A stretch of DNA of 64,000 nt, taken from contig BPHZ01000004.1 of the NCBI GenBank assembly GCA_026003835.1, forward strand, positions 62,001 through 126,000, read 5' to 3'. Origin of the DNA: Herpetosiphonaceae bacterium. GTDB lineage: Bacteria; Chloroflexota; Chloroflexia; Chloroflexales; Herpetosiphonaceae. The notes beneath the pieces were generated by a model. The model worked only from the letters and a program-made list of their open reading frames with translations, did not search any database and had not been told where the DNA came from. Made by a program: the position numbers and the translations under genes. Below, piece after piece: positions 16,869 to 26,156 of this stretch. Numbering within the stretch: position 1 is the stretch's first letter; each line of letters opens with the position of its first letter.

Positions 16869-17360
16869 TCAGGAGCATACGGTTTTGATGGTTCCTTCAA
16901 TGGGCCGATGCCGCTTGAGGGAGAGCGTGCCAATGTTGCTCAGCGTAAATTGATGCCCATCGAAGGTAACGCCATTGCCATACTGGGGGTAGGTGAAATT
17001 GTCGTACCAGCCCGCACCCCGAAAGCGCGGGTAGCCGGGCGTCTGCCCCGCCGCAACCCGGCGGAAAAAGCCCTGGAAGGCCCGATCGACGTGCTTGAGC
17101 ACGTCCTACAACACATGGCTATGGACGGTCGCCAGGGTAGGGTGATCGGGCGTCAGCGTGGTCAGCCAGCGGCATTGGTCCGCGCACGAGCGCGATTCGC
17201 GCCGCTCCTGCCAGGCGGTCTTGCGGGCTGCCAGCGCCTGGTTGGAGCGCCAACGGCGCGTCTCCAACGGCTCTTCCAGCAGCCGGAGTTGGGCCTTGGA
17301 AGGACGCAGCTTGTAGACAACGGTTGTCAGGATCACCGGATCGCAGGTGGTGGGATTCAT
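16869..17360 (-). pseudogene. tnpB: Truncated IS200/IS605-type TnpB (OrfB) remnant
   Basis: The N-terminal third of a TnpB protein, read in two in-frame pieces. The first piece runs from VYKLRPSKAQLRLLEEPLE to LATVHSHVL. An in-frame TAG (17103-17105, probably once CAG) follows. The second piece continues VLKHVDRAFQGFFRRV, PGYPRFRG and ends IEGTIKTVCS. The order matches the OrfB/helix-turn-helix and beta-barrel start of the family. All RuvC nuclease motifs and the zinc finger are missing, so it cannot be active. No TnpA gene is adjacent and I saw no convincing element ends. The rest of 16686-17515 holds no gene. Confidence 0.85.
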
Positions 17361-17515
17361 GGCTTGATGCTAGCAGAGCGAACGACAGAACGCACGTGCT
17401 GTTATCGTCGGTGCCGCAGGTACGCCTTGCATCCCACCGCTGAAGCGTGTGGGCTTTCAAGCGTATGTTTCTGTAAAAATCCCTGAAAAGCTTCTTTTAG
17501 TTAAAGATTCTTAAC

Positions 17516-19030
17516 TCACTCCAGGCGTCTCGGCCTGTACTGCAGCGCCTCGGCGAGGTGCGCCGGGCCGATGAGCTCGGCGCCGGCCAGATCGGCGATG
17601 GTGCGCGCCAGCTTCAACACGCGGTGGTAGCCGCGCGCCGAGAGGTGCAGCTGGCGCATCGCCGCCTTCATCAGGCTCTTGCAGGCTTCGTTGAGCTTGC
17701 AGTGCTCACGTACCTCGCCAGGCCCCATATCCCCGTTGGTCAGCGCCCGGCTGCCGCGCAGCCGCCGCCGCTGCCGCTCGCGTGCCTCCGCCACCCGCGC
17801 CCGTATCGTCTCCGACGGCTCGCCCAGGCGCTCGCTGGCGAGCTTCTCATAGTCGACCCTGGGCACGTCGATATGGATATCGATGCGGTCGAGCAGTGGG
17901 CCGGAGATACGCTTTTGATAGCGGGCGACGGCGGCGGCCGAGCAGCTACAGGCTCGCTCGCTGCTGCTGAGGTAGCCGCAGGGGCAGGGGTTCATGGCCG
18001 CGACGAGCAGGAAGCTGGCGGGAAAGCAGAGTGTCCCGGCTGCCCGGCTGATCGTGACGATCCGATCCTCAAGCGGCTGGCGCAGCACTTCAAGGGCATG
18101 TTGGCTGAACTCCGGCAGCTCGTCGAGGAACAGCACGCCGCGGTGCGCCAGCGAGATTTCGCCAGGCCGTGGCATGCGGCCACCGCCGACTAGTCCGGCA
18201 TGCGAGGTTGTGTGATGCGGCGCGCGGAATGGGCGTAGGCGGATCATGGGCAGTTGCGCCGATAGCAGCCCGCTGACGGAGTAGATCTTTGAGACCTCAA
18301 TGGCTTCGTCGTTTGTCAGGGCGGGCAGGATGGAGGGGATGGCCCGTGCCAACAGGGTCTTGCCTGTGCCGGGCGGTCCGCACATCAGAATATTGTGCTG
18401 ACCGGCTGCGGCTACCTCCAGCGCCCGCTTGACGTGCTCCTGCCCTTTGATGTCGCGGAAATCGACTGGGTAGTTTACCTGCGTCTCGGTCGGGTGATGG
18501 CATTCGTAGGGGGTGAGGTAGCGGACCCCGTTTAAGTGGGCCGCAAGGTCGGCAAGCGAGCGCACCGGAATCACGGTGACGCCGTCGATAAGGGCGGCCT
18601 CGGGGGCATCTTCAAAGGGGACGTAGATGGTACGCAGCCCTTCACGGTGAGCCAGGCTGACCATAGGCAGGACGCCGTCGATATGGCGCAGGCTACCGTC
18701 GAGCGAGAGCTCGCCGAGAAAGAGCGAGTGGCTGATATCCGCCGCCACTTGCTGCGAGGCGATCAGGATCCCTACCGCGATGGGCAGATCGTATGATGGC
18801 CCGGCCTTGCGTAGATCGGCCGGCGCCAGGTTCACTGTGATGCGCTCCAGCGGGAAAGTACCCCCGCTATTGCGGATGGCTGAGCGTACTCGCTCGCGTG
18901 CCTCTTGAACGGCAGTATCGGGAAGTCCAACGATGGTCATTCCGGGCAGTCCCCGGGTAATATCCACTTCCACCTCCACCAGCGCCCCTTCCAACCCAAC
19001 GACGGCGCAACTCCAAACCTTTGCCAACAT
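17516..19030 (-). CDS. comM: YifB/ComM family Mg-chelatase-like AAA+ ATPase
   Basis: 504 aa, standard size. The N-terminal S5-like ChlI domain starts VWSCAVVGLEGALVEVEVDI and continues GLPGMTIVGLPDTAVQEARERV. AAA+ core: Walker A CGPPGTGKTLLARAI, Walker B GVLFLDELPEF and the sensor stretch AAMNPCPCGY. The C-terminal lid has the SARGYHRVLKLARTIADL motif. In naturally transformable bacteria ComM is a hexameric helicase aiding branch migration during integration of incoming DNA; whether this organism is competent is not shown here. Good GAGGAG ribosome site. It stands alone. Confidence 0.93.
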   Translation of the reverse strand: MLAKVWSCAVVGLEGALVEVEVDITRGLPGMTIVGLPDTAVQEARERVRSAIRNSGGTFPLERITVNLAPADLRKAGPSYDLPIAVGILIASQQVAADISHSLFLGELSLDGSLRHIDGVLPMVSLAHREGLRTIYVPFEDAPEAALIDGVTVIPVRSLADLAAHLNGVRYLTPYECHHPTETQVNYPVDFRDIKGQEHVKRALEVAAAGQHNILMCGPPGTGKTLLARAIPSILPALTNDEAIEVSKIYSVSGLLSAQLPMIRLRPFRAPHHTTSHAGLVGGGRMPRPGEISLAHRGVLFLDELPEFSQHALEVLRQPLEDRIVTISRAAGTLCFPASFLLVAAMNPCPCGYLSSSERACSCSAAAVARYQKRISGPLLDRIDIHIDVPRVDYEKLASERLGEPSETIRARVAEARERQRRRLRGSRALTNGDMGPGEVREHCKLNEACKSLMKAAMRQLHLSARGYHRVLKLARTIADLAGAELIGPAHLAEALQYRPRRLE

Positions 19031-19270
19031 GTGCTGCTCCTCTGCACTAGCAGGAATGACTCTGTTGTGTTAGATGCAACTGCCTCTGATTATTGCTGGC
19101 ATCGTTTCTGCCGAGGAAACAGAGATCATCCGGCGGGTGATCATTACCCGGACTGGTCGAGGTGCTGTTTGAGCGCCGAGAAGCCGCAGAGATCCCGATG
19201 ATTTGCAGGAGGACCGAGGAATGCCCTCTTGCTAGCCGCCCGTACTGGATCGACTGTAGAGGGAGGTGGA

Positions 19271-19534
19271 ATGATGGAGCTGGAGATGGGGAAACATCCA
19301 GCGAACACGCCCGAGAAGGCGGGTCAAACATCATCGGCCAGCCAGCTAGAGGCCTGGCTGGAAGCCTGGCCTACACATCGTCAGGCCCTGTCTGACCTGA
19401 TCAGAGCGCACGCCAGGGAAGACCCAGGTTACTCATGGCTGACTGCCGACCGTGAGCTTCAGCTGATGGATAACGCCGTGCAGCGAATTATGGCCGCGCT
19501 TAAAAACCTGCAGAGAACCGCTGGCAAGCGCTAA
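19271..19534 (+). CDS. Small hypothetical protein
   Basis: 87 aa (or 86 if the second ATG is used) with no domain I recognise. The start follows GGGAGGTGGA, a good ribosome site. The N-terminal 30 residues are polar and low in complexity; the rest looks like two amphipathic helices (ASQLEAWLEAWPTHRQALSDL and LMDNAVQRIMAALKNL). No signal peptide or membrane segment. The 240-bp gap on its left separates it from the divergent ComM gene; palindromic repeats follow directly downstream. Might be a lineage-specific regulator or structural peptide. Confidence 0.55.
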   Translation: MMELEMGKHPANTPEKAGQTSSASQLEAWLEAWPTHRQALSDLIRAHAREDPGYSWLTADRELQLMDNAVQRIMAALKNLQRTAGKR

Positions 19535-19549
19535 AACCATTGTCGAGCC

Positions 19550-19620
19550 GTCTATCGTGCTGGGGGAGCGGAGGGATTACGTCCCGGCTCCCCCTTCTTC
19601 ATCACAATCAATGGAGTTAA
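19550..19620. repeat. Dispersed palindromic repeat, copy 4 (diverged)
   Basis: GGGGGAGCGGAGGGA-ttacg-TCCCGGCTCCCCCTTCTTCATC hairpin, then an arm similar to copy 5. It is a shortened, diverged member lying just left of copy 5 in the gap between the small gene and the acetyltransferase. Confidence 0.65.
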
Positions 19621-19627
19621 CCAGATT

Positions 19628-19698
19628 CATCGTGCAGGGGAGGTTCGGAGAGGCTACGCCCCTCCGGCTCCCCCTTCTTCATCACAGTTACTGTGGTT
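19628..19698. repeat. Dispersed palindromic repeat, copy 5
   Basis: GGGGAGGTTCGGAGAGGC-tac-GCCCCTCCGGCTCCCCC, followed by TTCTTCATCACAG and ACTGTGGTTG. One mismatch interrupts the core arm. Same family as copy 2. Confidence 0.75.
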
Positions 19699-19702
19699 GT
19701 CG

Positions 19703-20251
19703 TCAGATCTCTTTCGCGAAAAAGAGGGCGATATCCTGGTTGGTGTAGAAGTACTCGCTGTAGCCGCAAAGGTGAAAGCCATGATGCTGGTAGAAGCTGA
19801 GGGCCGGCTCGGCGCGGTTCGGCGCATGGCAGATAAGGCCCTCAAGCCCACAGGTAGAGGCCCAACGCAGGGCGCGTTCGAGCAGAAGCGTCCCGCCGCC
19901 CTGGCGCCTGTACGCCGGCGCTACATTGATCAGCGAGAGTTCGCCCATTGGACGGCCAGGTTGTACGTGGACGGCGGCGTAGCCGATGACGGATGGATCG
20001 TCGTCGACGAGTACCCAAAAGCCATCGTAGCGATCCAGCGCCAGCCGCAGCGATGTCTCTAATGGCGGAAGCGTGACCAGCAGCGGGCGCGGTAGGCGCG
20101 AGGCCTGGATTCGTACCAGGGTCTCCGCCTCTTCAACAGCGCTCGCAGCACGTCTCTCGACACTCACATGCCAGACTCGCCGTGTCGTGTAGGTGTGCTC
20201 AAGCGCCTCGCAGCGCTCGATGTCGTCGGGATGCGCGCTACGGACATACAT
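19703..20251 (-). CDS. GNAT-family N-acetyltransferase
   Basis: 182 aa. The C-terminal half carries the acetyl-CoA-binding motif A (LSLINVAPAYRRQGGGTLLL, with the Q/RxxGxG/A loop) and motif B (ALSFYQHHGFHLCGYSEYF). The N-terminal half begins VRSAHPDDIERCEAL. The acceptor substrate is unknown. It starts 3 bp after the stop of the AI-2E-family permease, so the two are co-transcribed and probably translationally coupled. Confidence 0.85.
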   Translation of the reverse strand: MYVRSAHPDDIERCEALEHTYTTRRVWHVSVERRAASAVEEAETLVRIQASRLPRPLLVTLPPLETSLRLALDRYDGFWVLVDDDPSVIGYAAVHVQPGRPMGELSLINVAPAYRRQGGGTLLLERALRWASTCGLEGLICHAPNRAEPALSFYQHHGFHLCGYSEYFYTNQDIALFFAKEI

Positions 20252-20254
20252 CGC

Positions 20255-21439
20255 TTAAGAGGTTGCCGCGCTTGATGATTGTTCGGAGGGCATGGCCTCA
20301 GCAGGCGTCAGGGCTTCTTGCTCCTGGATCTGTGCCCTGTCGCTGTCGATTGATTCTATCTCTGGAGGCGCATCGATCAGCTTACTATAAAGATAAGCCA
20401 CGATAATTTTGATCACTGCCGCCACGGGGATGGCGATGAGCAGTCCTAGGGCGCCGGCAAGGGTGCCACCGGCCAGGATCGCAAAGATCACCAGCACCGG
20501 GTGAAGGTCAACGATATGCCCCAGCAGCGCGGGGATAATAACGTGGTCCTCGAACTGGCGCAGCGCGAAGTAACAAAGGATGACGACCAGCGCCAGTAGC
20601 CAGGGCTCCCAGCCAAATGGCGTCGTTCCCTGAAAGTAGGCGACCAGAGCAGCGATTGTGGTTGCCGCATAGGGACCAATGATTGGGATGATTTCGAGGA
20701 TGCCGGTGGCGATAGCGATCACCAGCGCAAATTTGACCTGCAAGATACTGAGCACGATGAAGCTGGCGCCCGACATAATGCCGATGAGCATGAGCTGGCC
20801 GCGAATATAAGCCCCCAGAACGCGATCGATGCTATGCACCAGTGCCCGAATCTCACTACGGTACGGCGCAGGGATCAATGCGTAGAAGGAGGCTATAATC
20901 CGCTCGGCATCGAGCAGCAGATAAAAGGTGACCACAAGATAAACGAGTGTGTGGATGAGCCCTTCGATAACGGTGACTACAATGTTCGGCGCTGCCGCCG
21001 GCAGCTCGGTGGCCCAGGCGCTGAGAACCTTGAAAACCTCTTCCTCGATCTGTTTAAGGTCGATGCGTAGGCCGCCGAACTCCACGGCGTCCTGCTGCTC
21101 AACATACTGCCTGGCCTGATCGATAAATCCTGGAATGGCGCCGACCAGCTCGCTATATTGCCTACCGATAATTGGTGCAAGGGCCGTCACCAGCAGCACA
21201 ATCGCGCCGACGATGCCAAGAAAGACGGTCAGCACCCACCAGAAGCGCTTGACCTTTGTGCGGCGCGCCAGGAGCGTGATCAGCGGGTTAAAGATATAGG
21301 CTGTGATAATCGCCCAAACGAAGGGGAGCAGAACGTGGGTCACTGATCGGAGCAGCAGGACCGCCAGCAGGATCAGGATCCCAACGGTAATAAACTTTGC
21401 CTGGCGCGAAAAACGGATGGGCCTAGATATCTCTACCAT
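20255..21439 (-). CDS. AI-2E family transporter (PerM/YdiK-like) integral membrane protein
   Basis: 394 aa with eight or so membrane segments in the family layout: two N-terminal helices, then one after FNPLITLLARRTKVKRFW, a soluble loop (about 110-160), then a C-terminal bundle. The bundle contains the conserved GAYIRGQLMLIGIMS, GILEIIPIIGPYAATTIAALVAYFQG and ALLGHIVDLHPVLVIFAILAGGTLAGALGLLIAIPVAAVIKI regions. The charged C-terminal tail is cytosolic. Proposed roles in the family include autoinducer-2 export and Na+/H+ exchange; which applies is unknown. First gene of a two-gene unit with the acetyltransferase. Confidence 0.9.
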   Translation of the reverse strand: MVEISRPIRFSRQAKFITVGILILLAVLLLRSVTHVLLPFVWAIITAYIFNPLITLLARRTKVKRFWWVLTVFLGIVGAIVLLVTALAPIIGRQYSELVGAIPGFIDQARQYVEQQDAVEFGGLRIDLKQIEEEVFKVLSAWATELPAAAPNIVVTVIEGLIHTLVYLVVTFYLLLDAERIIASFYALIPAPYRSEIRALVHSIDRVLGAYIRGQLMLIGIMSGASFIVLSILQVKFALVIAIATGILEIIPIIGPYAATTIAALVAYFQGTTPFGWEPWLLALVVILCYFALRQFEDHVIIPALLGHIVDLHPVLVIFAILAGGTLAGALGLLIAIPVAAVIKIIVAYLYSKLIDAPPEIESIDSDRAQIQEQEALTPAEAMPSEQSSSAATS

Positions 21440-21534
21440 CCATGACTACCTTAAATTTACAAATAACCGCTCATCGGCAATCGACCTTCCCCAACAGGAG
21501 CCGGCCTGGGCCAGGCTGCCGATTATCATGGCCG

Positions 21535-21792
21535 CTAGCGTGATCGACGTAGGGGAATATCGGCTTTAAGATGATCGCTTTGATCGCCGCGGGTCAGCGT
21601 TACTTCGATTGATCCGGGGTCAGTGACCTCAACGTAGCGCGAGATGACGTCGATAATCTCGCGCTTCATGTTCTCAAGATCCTCAGGGGTCAGCTTGACC
21701 CGATCGTGAACCAGAACCGTCAGCAAGCGCTCCTTGGCAACGTGAGAGCTCGACTCCCGGCGACGTCCAAGCATTGTATCTAGAAAGCTCAT
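21535..21792 (-). CDS. minE: Cell division topological specificity factor MinE
   Basis: 85 aa, normal for MinE. N-terminal membrane-targeting helix MSFLDTMLGRRRESS, anti-MinCD segment AKERLLTVLVHDR, then the dimerisation domain (TPEDLENMKREIIDVISRYVEV) ending IEVTLTRG. It stimulates the MinD ATPase and drives Min pattern formation. I start at ATG 21792 (with GAAGGG upstream) rather than the longer frame, which would overlap minD. Last gene of minCDE. Confidence 0.93.
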   Translation of the reverse strand: MSFLDTMLGRRRESSSHVAKERLLTVLVHDRVKLTPEDLENMKREIIDVISRYVEVTDPGSIEVTLTRGDQSDHLKADIPLRRSR

Positions 21793-21809
21793 ATCCAACC
21801 GTCCCTTCT

Positions 21810-22616
21810 CTAGCGCTCTGAGCGCCGGGCTCGTAGCCGGCCGATGAGAGAACCCCACACACCTTGCCGCTCCTCGAAGACAAGCATCGGGACATCTTCG
21901 CCCAGGAGCCGGCGCGCAATATCCGAGAAAGAGCGCCCCGCGAGAGAGTTACGCTCCAACACGGCTACCTCGCCGCGGTTCGTTGAGATCACGATCGTCT
22001 CGTCCTCGGGCACAATGCCGATGAGATCGATCGCCAGAATTTCGACGACATCGCTGGTATCCATCATATCACCTCGCGCAACCATGCGCGGCTTGAGGCG
22101 ATTGATGATCAGCCGTGGATGGCCTTTCTCGTAGGCCTCAACCAGCCCTACGATACGGTCGGCGTCACGTACTGCGGAGACCTCCGGCGTTGTGACGATC
22201 AGCACTTCGTCGGCGCTGGCGATGGCGTTGCGGAAGCCTCCCTCAATACCGGCCGGCGAGTCGATCAGGATAAAGTCGAACTCGCGGCGTAGCTCGTTCG
22301 TCAGGGCGATCATATCTTCGGGGCTGACGGCATCTTTATCGCGCGTCTGGGCCGCCGGCAGCAAAAATAGCTCCGGGAAACGCTTATCTTTGATCAGCGC
22401 CTGGCGCAGCCTGCAGCGCCCCTCGACGGCGTCGACCAGATCGTAGACGATACGGTTTTCCAGCCCCATAACGACATCGAGGTTCCGCAGCCCGATGTCG
22501 GCATCGATCACCACGACGCGCTGTCCCAACATAGCCAGGGCCGTCCCCAGATTGGCGGTCGTCGTCGTCTTGCCGACTCCGCCCTTGCCAGAGGTGATTG
22601 TGATAACGCGAGCCAT
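21810..22616 (-). CDS. minD: Septum site-determining protein MinD
   Basis: 268 aa ParA/MinD ATPase. Deviant Walker A SGKGGVGKTTTTANLG with signature Lys, switch I DADIGLRNLDVVMGLENR, switch II FILIDSPAGIEGGF, and NRLKPRMVARGDMM for nucleotide specificity. The C-terminus ends in a basic stretch (IGRLRARRSER), consistent with the amphipathic membrane-binding tail. It recruits MinC to the membrane. Between minC (32 bp) and minE (17 bp) in one operon. Confidence 0.96.
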   Translation of the reverse strand: MARVITITSGKGGVGKTTTTANLGTALAMLGQRVVVIDADIGLRNLDVVMGLENRIVYDLVDAVEGRCRLRQALIKDKRFPELFLLPAAQTRDKDAVSPEDMIALTNELRREFDFILIDSPAGIEGGFRNAIASADEVLIVTTPEVSAVRDADRIVGLVEAYEKGHPRLIINRLKPRMVARGDMMDTSDVVEILAIDLIGIVPEDETIVISTNRGEVAVLERNSLAGRSFSDIARRLLGEDVPMLVFEERQGVWGSLIGRLRARRSER

Positions 22617-22648
22617 ACATGCATGCTCCTCTGCACCCCGACGATTGA

Positions 22649-23308
22649 TCAGCGGCGGGGGCCTTCCCAGGGCAGAACCAGAATCTGACCATCCTCAAGA
22701 CGAGCCATCTCGGGGCCCATTGAGCGGCTTTGCTCGGGCGAGCGCGCCAGAATCTCGGCGATACGCAGCAGCGACGGCTGGAGATCGAGCGCACAGACGA
22801 CGGCGCTCATATCACCCAGCGCCCCGGCGTGAGCGCTCCCACGCAGTCGTCCCCAGACGATAATGCTGCCGCCGGCGATGATCTCGGAGCCGGCGTTGAC
22901 ATCTCCAACGACGACGACGTGGCCGTGGAAGCGAACGATCTGTCCGGAGCGGATCGTTCGGCGTATGAAGACCGCCTCATCGCCCTCGCGGGGCGGTGTG
23001 TATCCGCGTGCCGTCGGGCGAGGCGTCACGCCGACACGGCGGGCGATGCTGCGGCTCTCACGCGATGCTGTCGCCAGGGCCTCGGGCCGGAGGCCATGCT
23101 GCTGCATGAGTTCGAGGAGCTCTTCAAGTTGCTGTTCCGTCAGTTGGCGCTCGCCGATATCAATAGTGAGCCGGGCGCCCTGGAAGAACGACTCGCCGCT
23201 GCCAAGCCGCTCTCGGATCGCCTCCATAACCACCGGCCAGCCTGCATTTTGGTCAACCAACAGCCGCAGACCTTCTCGAGTCCCCTTGATTGTCAGTAGC
23301 TCGCCCAT
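22649..23308 (-). CDS. minC: Septum site-determining protein MinC
   Basis: 219 aa FtsZ-assembly inhibitor. N-terminal domain (about 1-100) starts LLTIKGTREGLRLLVD. The C-terminal beta-helix domain carries the conserved TIRSGQIVRFHGHVVVVGDVNAGSEI, GSIIVWGRLRGSAHAG and ALDLQPSLLRIA motifs that bind MinD. Preceded by GGGAG; a TATAAT (minus strand, 23324-23319) lies just upstream, so min genes may have their own promoter besides read-through from mrdA. Confidence 0.95.
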   Translation of the reverse strand: MGELLTIKGTREGLRLLVDQNAGWPVVMEAIRERLGSGESFFQGARLTIDIGERQLTEQQLEELLELMQQHGLRPEALATASRESRSIARRVGVTPRPTARGYTPPREGDEAVFIRRTIRSGQIVRFHGHVVVVGDVNAGSEIIAGGSIIVWGRLRGSAHAGALGDMSAVVCALDLQPSLLRIAEILARSPEQSRSMGPEMARLEDGQILVLPWEGPRR

Positions 23309-23434
23309 AGTGCTCCCGATTATACTGTGTCATGTCAAGCGTGTTTTGATGGCAATCATTCAGGGTCCGAAAGTACACTCACTCAGTGGTATTTTCCAAC
23401 GGGCGTTGCTGTTGTCGTCGTCGCTTGCTGCCGG

Positions 23435-25627
23435 CTACGGGCGCTTCTGCTCCTGAGGAACAGCAGGCTGCGCGATGCCGAAGTAGGCAGCCATAACTTC
23501 GGCGACAGCGGGCAGCGTCAGCGTTCCTGATCCATCGGCGAGGTCGCCGGTACCCTCAAGAAACGCCAGCGCGGCGATCTGGGGGTTATCGTAGGGCGCA
23601 AAGCCGACGAACCAGGCATGGCTGCGCTTGCGTCCGTTGGGCTCGATATACTCAGCCGTGCCGGTTTTCCCGGCCAGCTGGAGTTGCTGATAAAGGGCTC
23701 GCTGCTCCGGACTCGCAACTCTGTTATTGTAGGCGTCTGCGTCTTGAACCGAGCGATACATCCCCTCTCTGATGACGGCAAGCAAGCTATCATCCAGCGG
23801 CAACTGGCCCGTCACGACAGGTTCGTTATGACGGACAACCTGACCATCGATCGTGGTGACGGCTTTGACAACGTGTGGTTGATAGCGTGTGCCGCCGTTG
23901 GCGATGGTGGCGGTAATCTGTAAAACTTGTAGCGGTGTCAGCAGCAAGTATCCCTGCCCAATCGCCATGTTGTAGGTATCGCCGACCGACCATATTTCGT
24001 GCTTAACCTCCTCGCGCCACTGGCGTGTCGGGATAAAGCCCTCGATTTCGCCCGGAAGATCGATACCAGTCGGCTGGCCCAGTCCGAACCAGTTGTTAGC
24101 GACCTCCGCGAGCCGCTCGATACCTAGCCCGTCGTCGTTCTTCGGATCGTTCGGCCGCAGGTTGAGGACGTAGCGGGTGCCGCCGATGATCTGTTGGAAA
24201 AAGACGTTGGAGGAGTTTTTCAGCCCATCGACGACATTGATCATACCTCGGTCGCCGCGGATCGAGTTGGGGAAAATATACTTCGTCGATGGATCATACT
24301 CATTGGCCAGGAGCAGGTAGCCGGGGTCATGAACGCGCGTATCCGGATGGATCAGACCATAACCTAGTGCTGCGGCGGCGGAAACCTGCTTGAAGGTTGA
24401 ACCCGGTGGGTACCAATCGGCGATGACCCGGTTGATCATCGGCTTGTCAGGATTCTGAAAGAGAAACTCTACATCGTTCTGACTCAATGGTCTGGTGAGG
24501 ACGTTGTTATCGTACGCGGGCAGGCTGACTGATGCCAGGATAGCGCCTGTGTTTACATCTATCACCACAATCACGCCCTTATTGATCGGCGCGTAGTCCG
24601 GGTGTAACCGCTGCCGTCTCCGGTCGGCCTCCTCGATCCACTTCTTAAGCGTTGCCTCGGCATGGCGTTGTAAGTCGATATCGATAGACAACACAAGGTT
24701 ATGACCGTCCACGGCGGGTCGCAGGATCAGCGGCTCGCCGACGGGAACCTGGTTGACGTCAACCTCGATTTGCCTGATGCCAAGAGTTCCCCGCAGATCA
24801 TCTTCATAGCTTGCCTCAAGCCCGGCCTTGCCGATCAGGTCGTTGAGCAGATAGTTAGGCAGGCTGTCGGATTCCGATGGCGGATTGGCCGCCTTCAGCT
24901 CATCGGGATCGATGCGCCCCAGAAAGCCCAACAAGTGAGAGAGAGAGGGCAGTTCGGCGCTCAAGGGATAGCCCCTTCTATAGCTCTGTATGACCTGAAA
25001 TCCTGGGAAGGCGCTCTGATTCTCGCGCAGCACCAGCGCAACCTCGCGGGGGATTTCGGTCTTGATCGGGATTGGAAGATACGGCGGTAGATCCGAGCTA
25101 CGGATGATCTGCTCTACCGAACTGTGATACTGAACCACATCGGAGTAGGTGCGGCTGAGATGCAGGCCGGCAAGGTTCTGGGAGTAGGGAAGTGTGATGG
25201 TAAGCGCCTGAGCATCAGTAGGCACAAGCGCCGCAGTAAACTGTGGGCCGACGATACGGCGTAGATCTCTGGCGAGCTGCGGCTGATGGATGAGCGCTGT
25301 GGCGGGGGAGATGGTGAGTGTATCAGTAAGGGCCAGAAGCGAGGCTAGGGAGCTGAAGACCTCCTGGCGCTCGTCCTCACCGGCTGGCAGCGTGTCCGGT
25401 CGCACGACGATATTGAAGATGGGGACGCTGGCCGCCAGCAGCGTTTTCCCATCACTGGCATAGATCTCGCCACGCACGGGCAGAACATAATCCGTGCGAA
25501 TGGTGTTCTCTACGGCGCGCGATCGGAAGGTGTTGCCCTCGATCAACTGAAGCTGCGCAAGCCTGCTGACCAAGATCAGCAGGATCAGCAGTGTGAATAT
25601 GCGGAGGGTCACTAAGCGCCAGCGCAT
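23435..25627 (-). CDS. mrdA: Penicillin-binding protein 2 (elongasome transpeptidase)
   Basis: 730 aa class B PBP. One N-terminal TM (FTLLILLILVSRLAQL), pedestal/dimerisation region with the VRGEIYASDGKTLL start motif, and a transpeptidase domain with active-site Ser in PPGSTFKQVSA (SxxK), SSN (NSSNVFFQQI) and the KTG box (AGKTGTAEY). It cross-links peptidoglycan during lateral growth with MreB/RodA. It follows mreD by 10 bp. A rodA gene is not adjacent. Somewhat longer than the roughly 630 aa E. coli enzyme. Confidence 0.93.
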   Translation of the reverse strand: MRWRLVTLRIFTLLILLILVSRLAQLQLIEGNTFRSRAVENTIRTDYVLPVRGEIYASDGKTLLAASVPIFNIVVRPDTLPAGEDERQEVFSSLASLLALTDTLTISPATALIHQPQLARDLRRIVGPQFTAALVPTDAQALTITLPYSQNLAGLHLSRTYSDVVQYHSSVEQIIRSSDLPPYLPIPIKTEIPREVALVLRENQSAFPGFQVIQSYRRGYPLSAELPSLSHLLGFLGRIDPDELKAANPPSESDSLPNYLLNDLIGKAGLEASYEDDLRGTLGIRQIEVDVNQVPVGEPLILRPAVDGHNLVLSIDIDLQRHAEATLKKWIEEADRRRQRLHPDYAPINKGVIVVIDVNTGAILASVSLPAYDNNVLTRPLSQNDVEFLFQNPDKPMINRVIADWYPPGSTFKQVSAAAALGYGLIHPDTRVHDPGYLLLANEYDPSTKYIFPNSIRGDRGMINVVDGLKNSSNVFFQQIIGGTRYVLNLRPNDPKNDDGLGIERLAEVANNWFGLGQPTGIDLPGEIEGFIPTRQWREEVKHEIWSVGDTYNMAIGQGYLLLTPLQVLQITATIANGGTRYQPHVVKAVTTIDGQVVRHNEPVVTGQLPLDDSLLAVIREGMYRSVQDADAYNNRVASPEQRALYQQLQLAGKTGTAEYIEPNGRKRSHAWFVGFAPYDNPQIAALAFLEGTGDLADGSGTLTLPAVAEVMAAYFGIAQPAVPQEQKRP

Positions 25628-25637
25628 GGTTTATGCC

Positions 25638-26156
25638 TCACCATTCAAGCTGTGGTTGGCCGCGGCGGCTCCACCAGCGCAAGAGCATATACTCAGGTAG
25701 GGCCAGGATTGTGTTCCAGAACAGCGCCGGGAGCAGGATCACGATGGTAAACTCTGCCCAGTTTCCTGCTCCCCCGGCGGTGATGATCGGTATCAGGTGA
25801 AAGATCAGCGTGCCGCTCGCGACGATTGAGAGCGGCAACAGCCAGTTTTCGTCGTCAAAGGCGCGCACAATCGCGGCGGCCAGGGCAACTGCCAATAGCA
25901 GCGTCAGCGCATGGTTTCCCAGCGTTCTACCGCTGAGCAAATCGAGCCAGAGGCCGCTGTAGAAGGCTGCTGGTGCTGCCTGATTCGCCCCCTTGAGCGC
26001 TGCCCAACAGACAACGCCCACAAGCAGCACGTTCGGCGGAACGCCCAGCGGCCGCGGCAGGAGGCCGGTCTGCAATAGCGCAACCGCCAGAAGTACCGTC
26101 GCCAGCATGAGCTGGCGGACGATGCGCGTTTCTAATCGCTGTCGACGATCACCCAT
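25638..26156 (-). CDS. mreD: Rod shape-determining protein MreD
   Basis: 172 aa hydrophobic protein with five or so membrane segments, the size and position of MreD (between mreC and the PBP2 gene). Sequence in this family is poorly conserved, so the call rests largely on context; LLPRPLGVPPNVLLVGVV and SGRTLGNHALTLLLAV fit. The start overlaps the end of mreC by 25 nt; a later Met at 26108 is possible. Confidence 0.85.
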   Translation of the reverse strand: MGDRRQRLETRIVRQLMLATVLLAVALLQTGLLPRPLGVPPNVLLVGVVCWAALKGANQAAPAAFYSGLWLDLLSGRTLGNHALTLLLAVALAAAIVRAFDDENWLLPLSIVASGTLIFHLIPIITAGGAGNWAEFTIVILLPALFWNTILALPEYMLLRWWSRRGQPQLEW

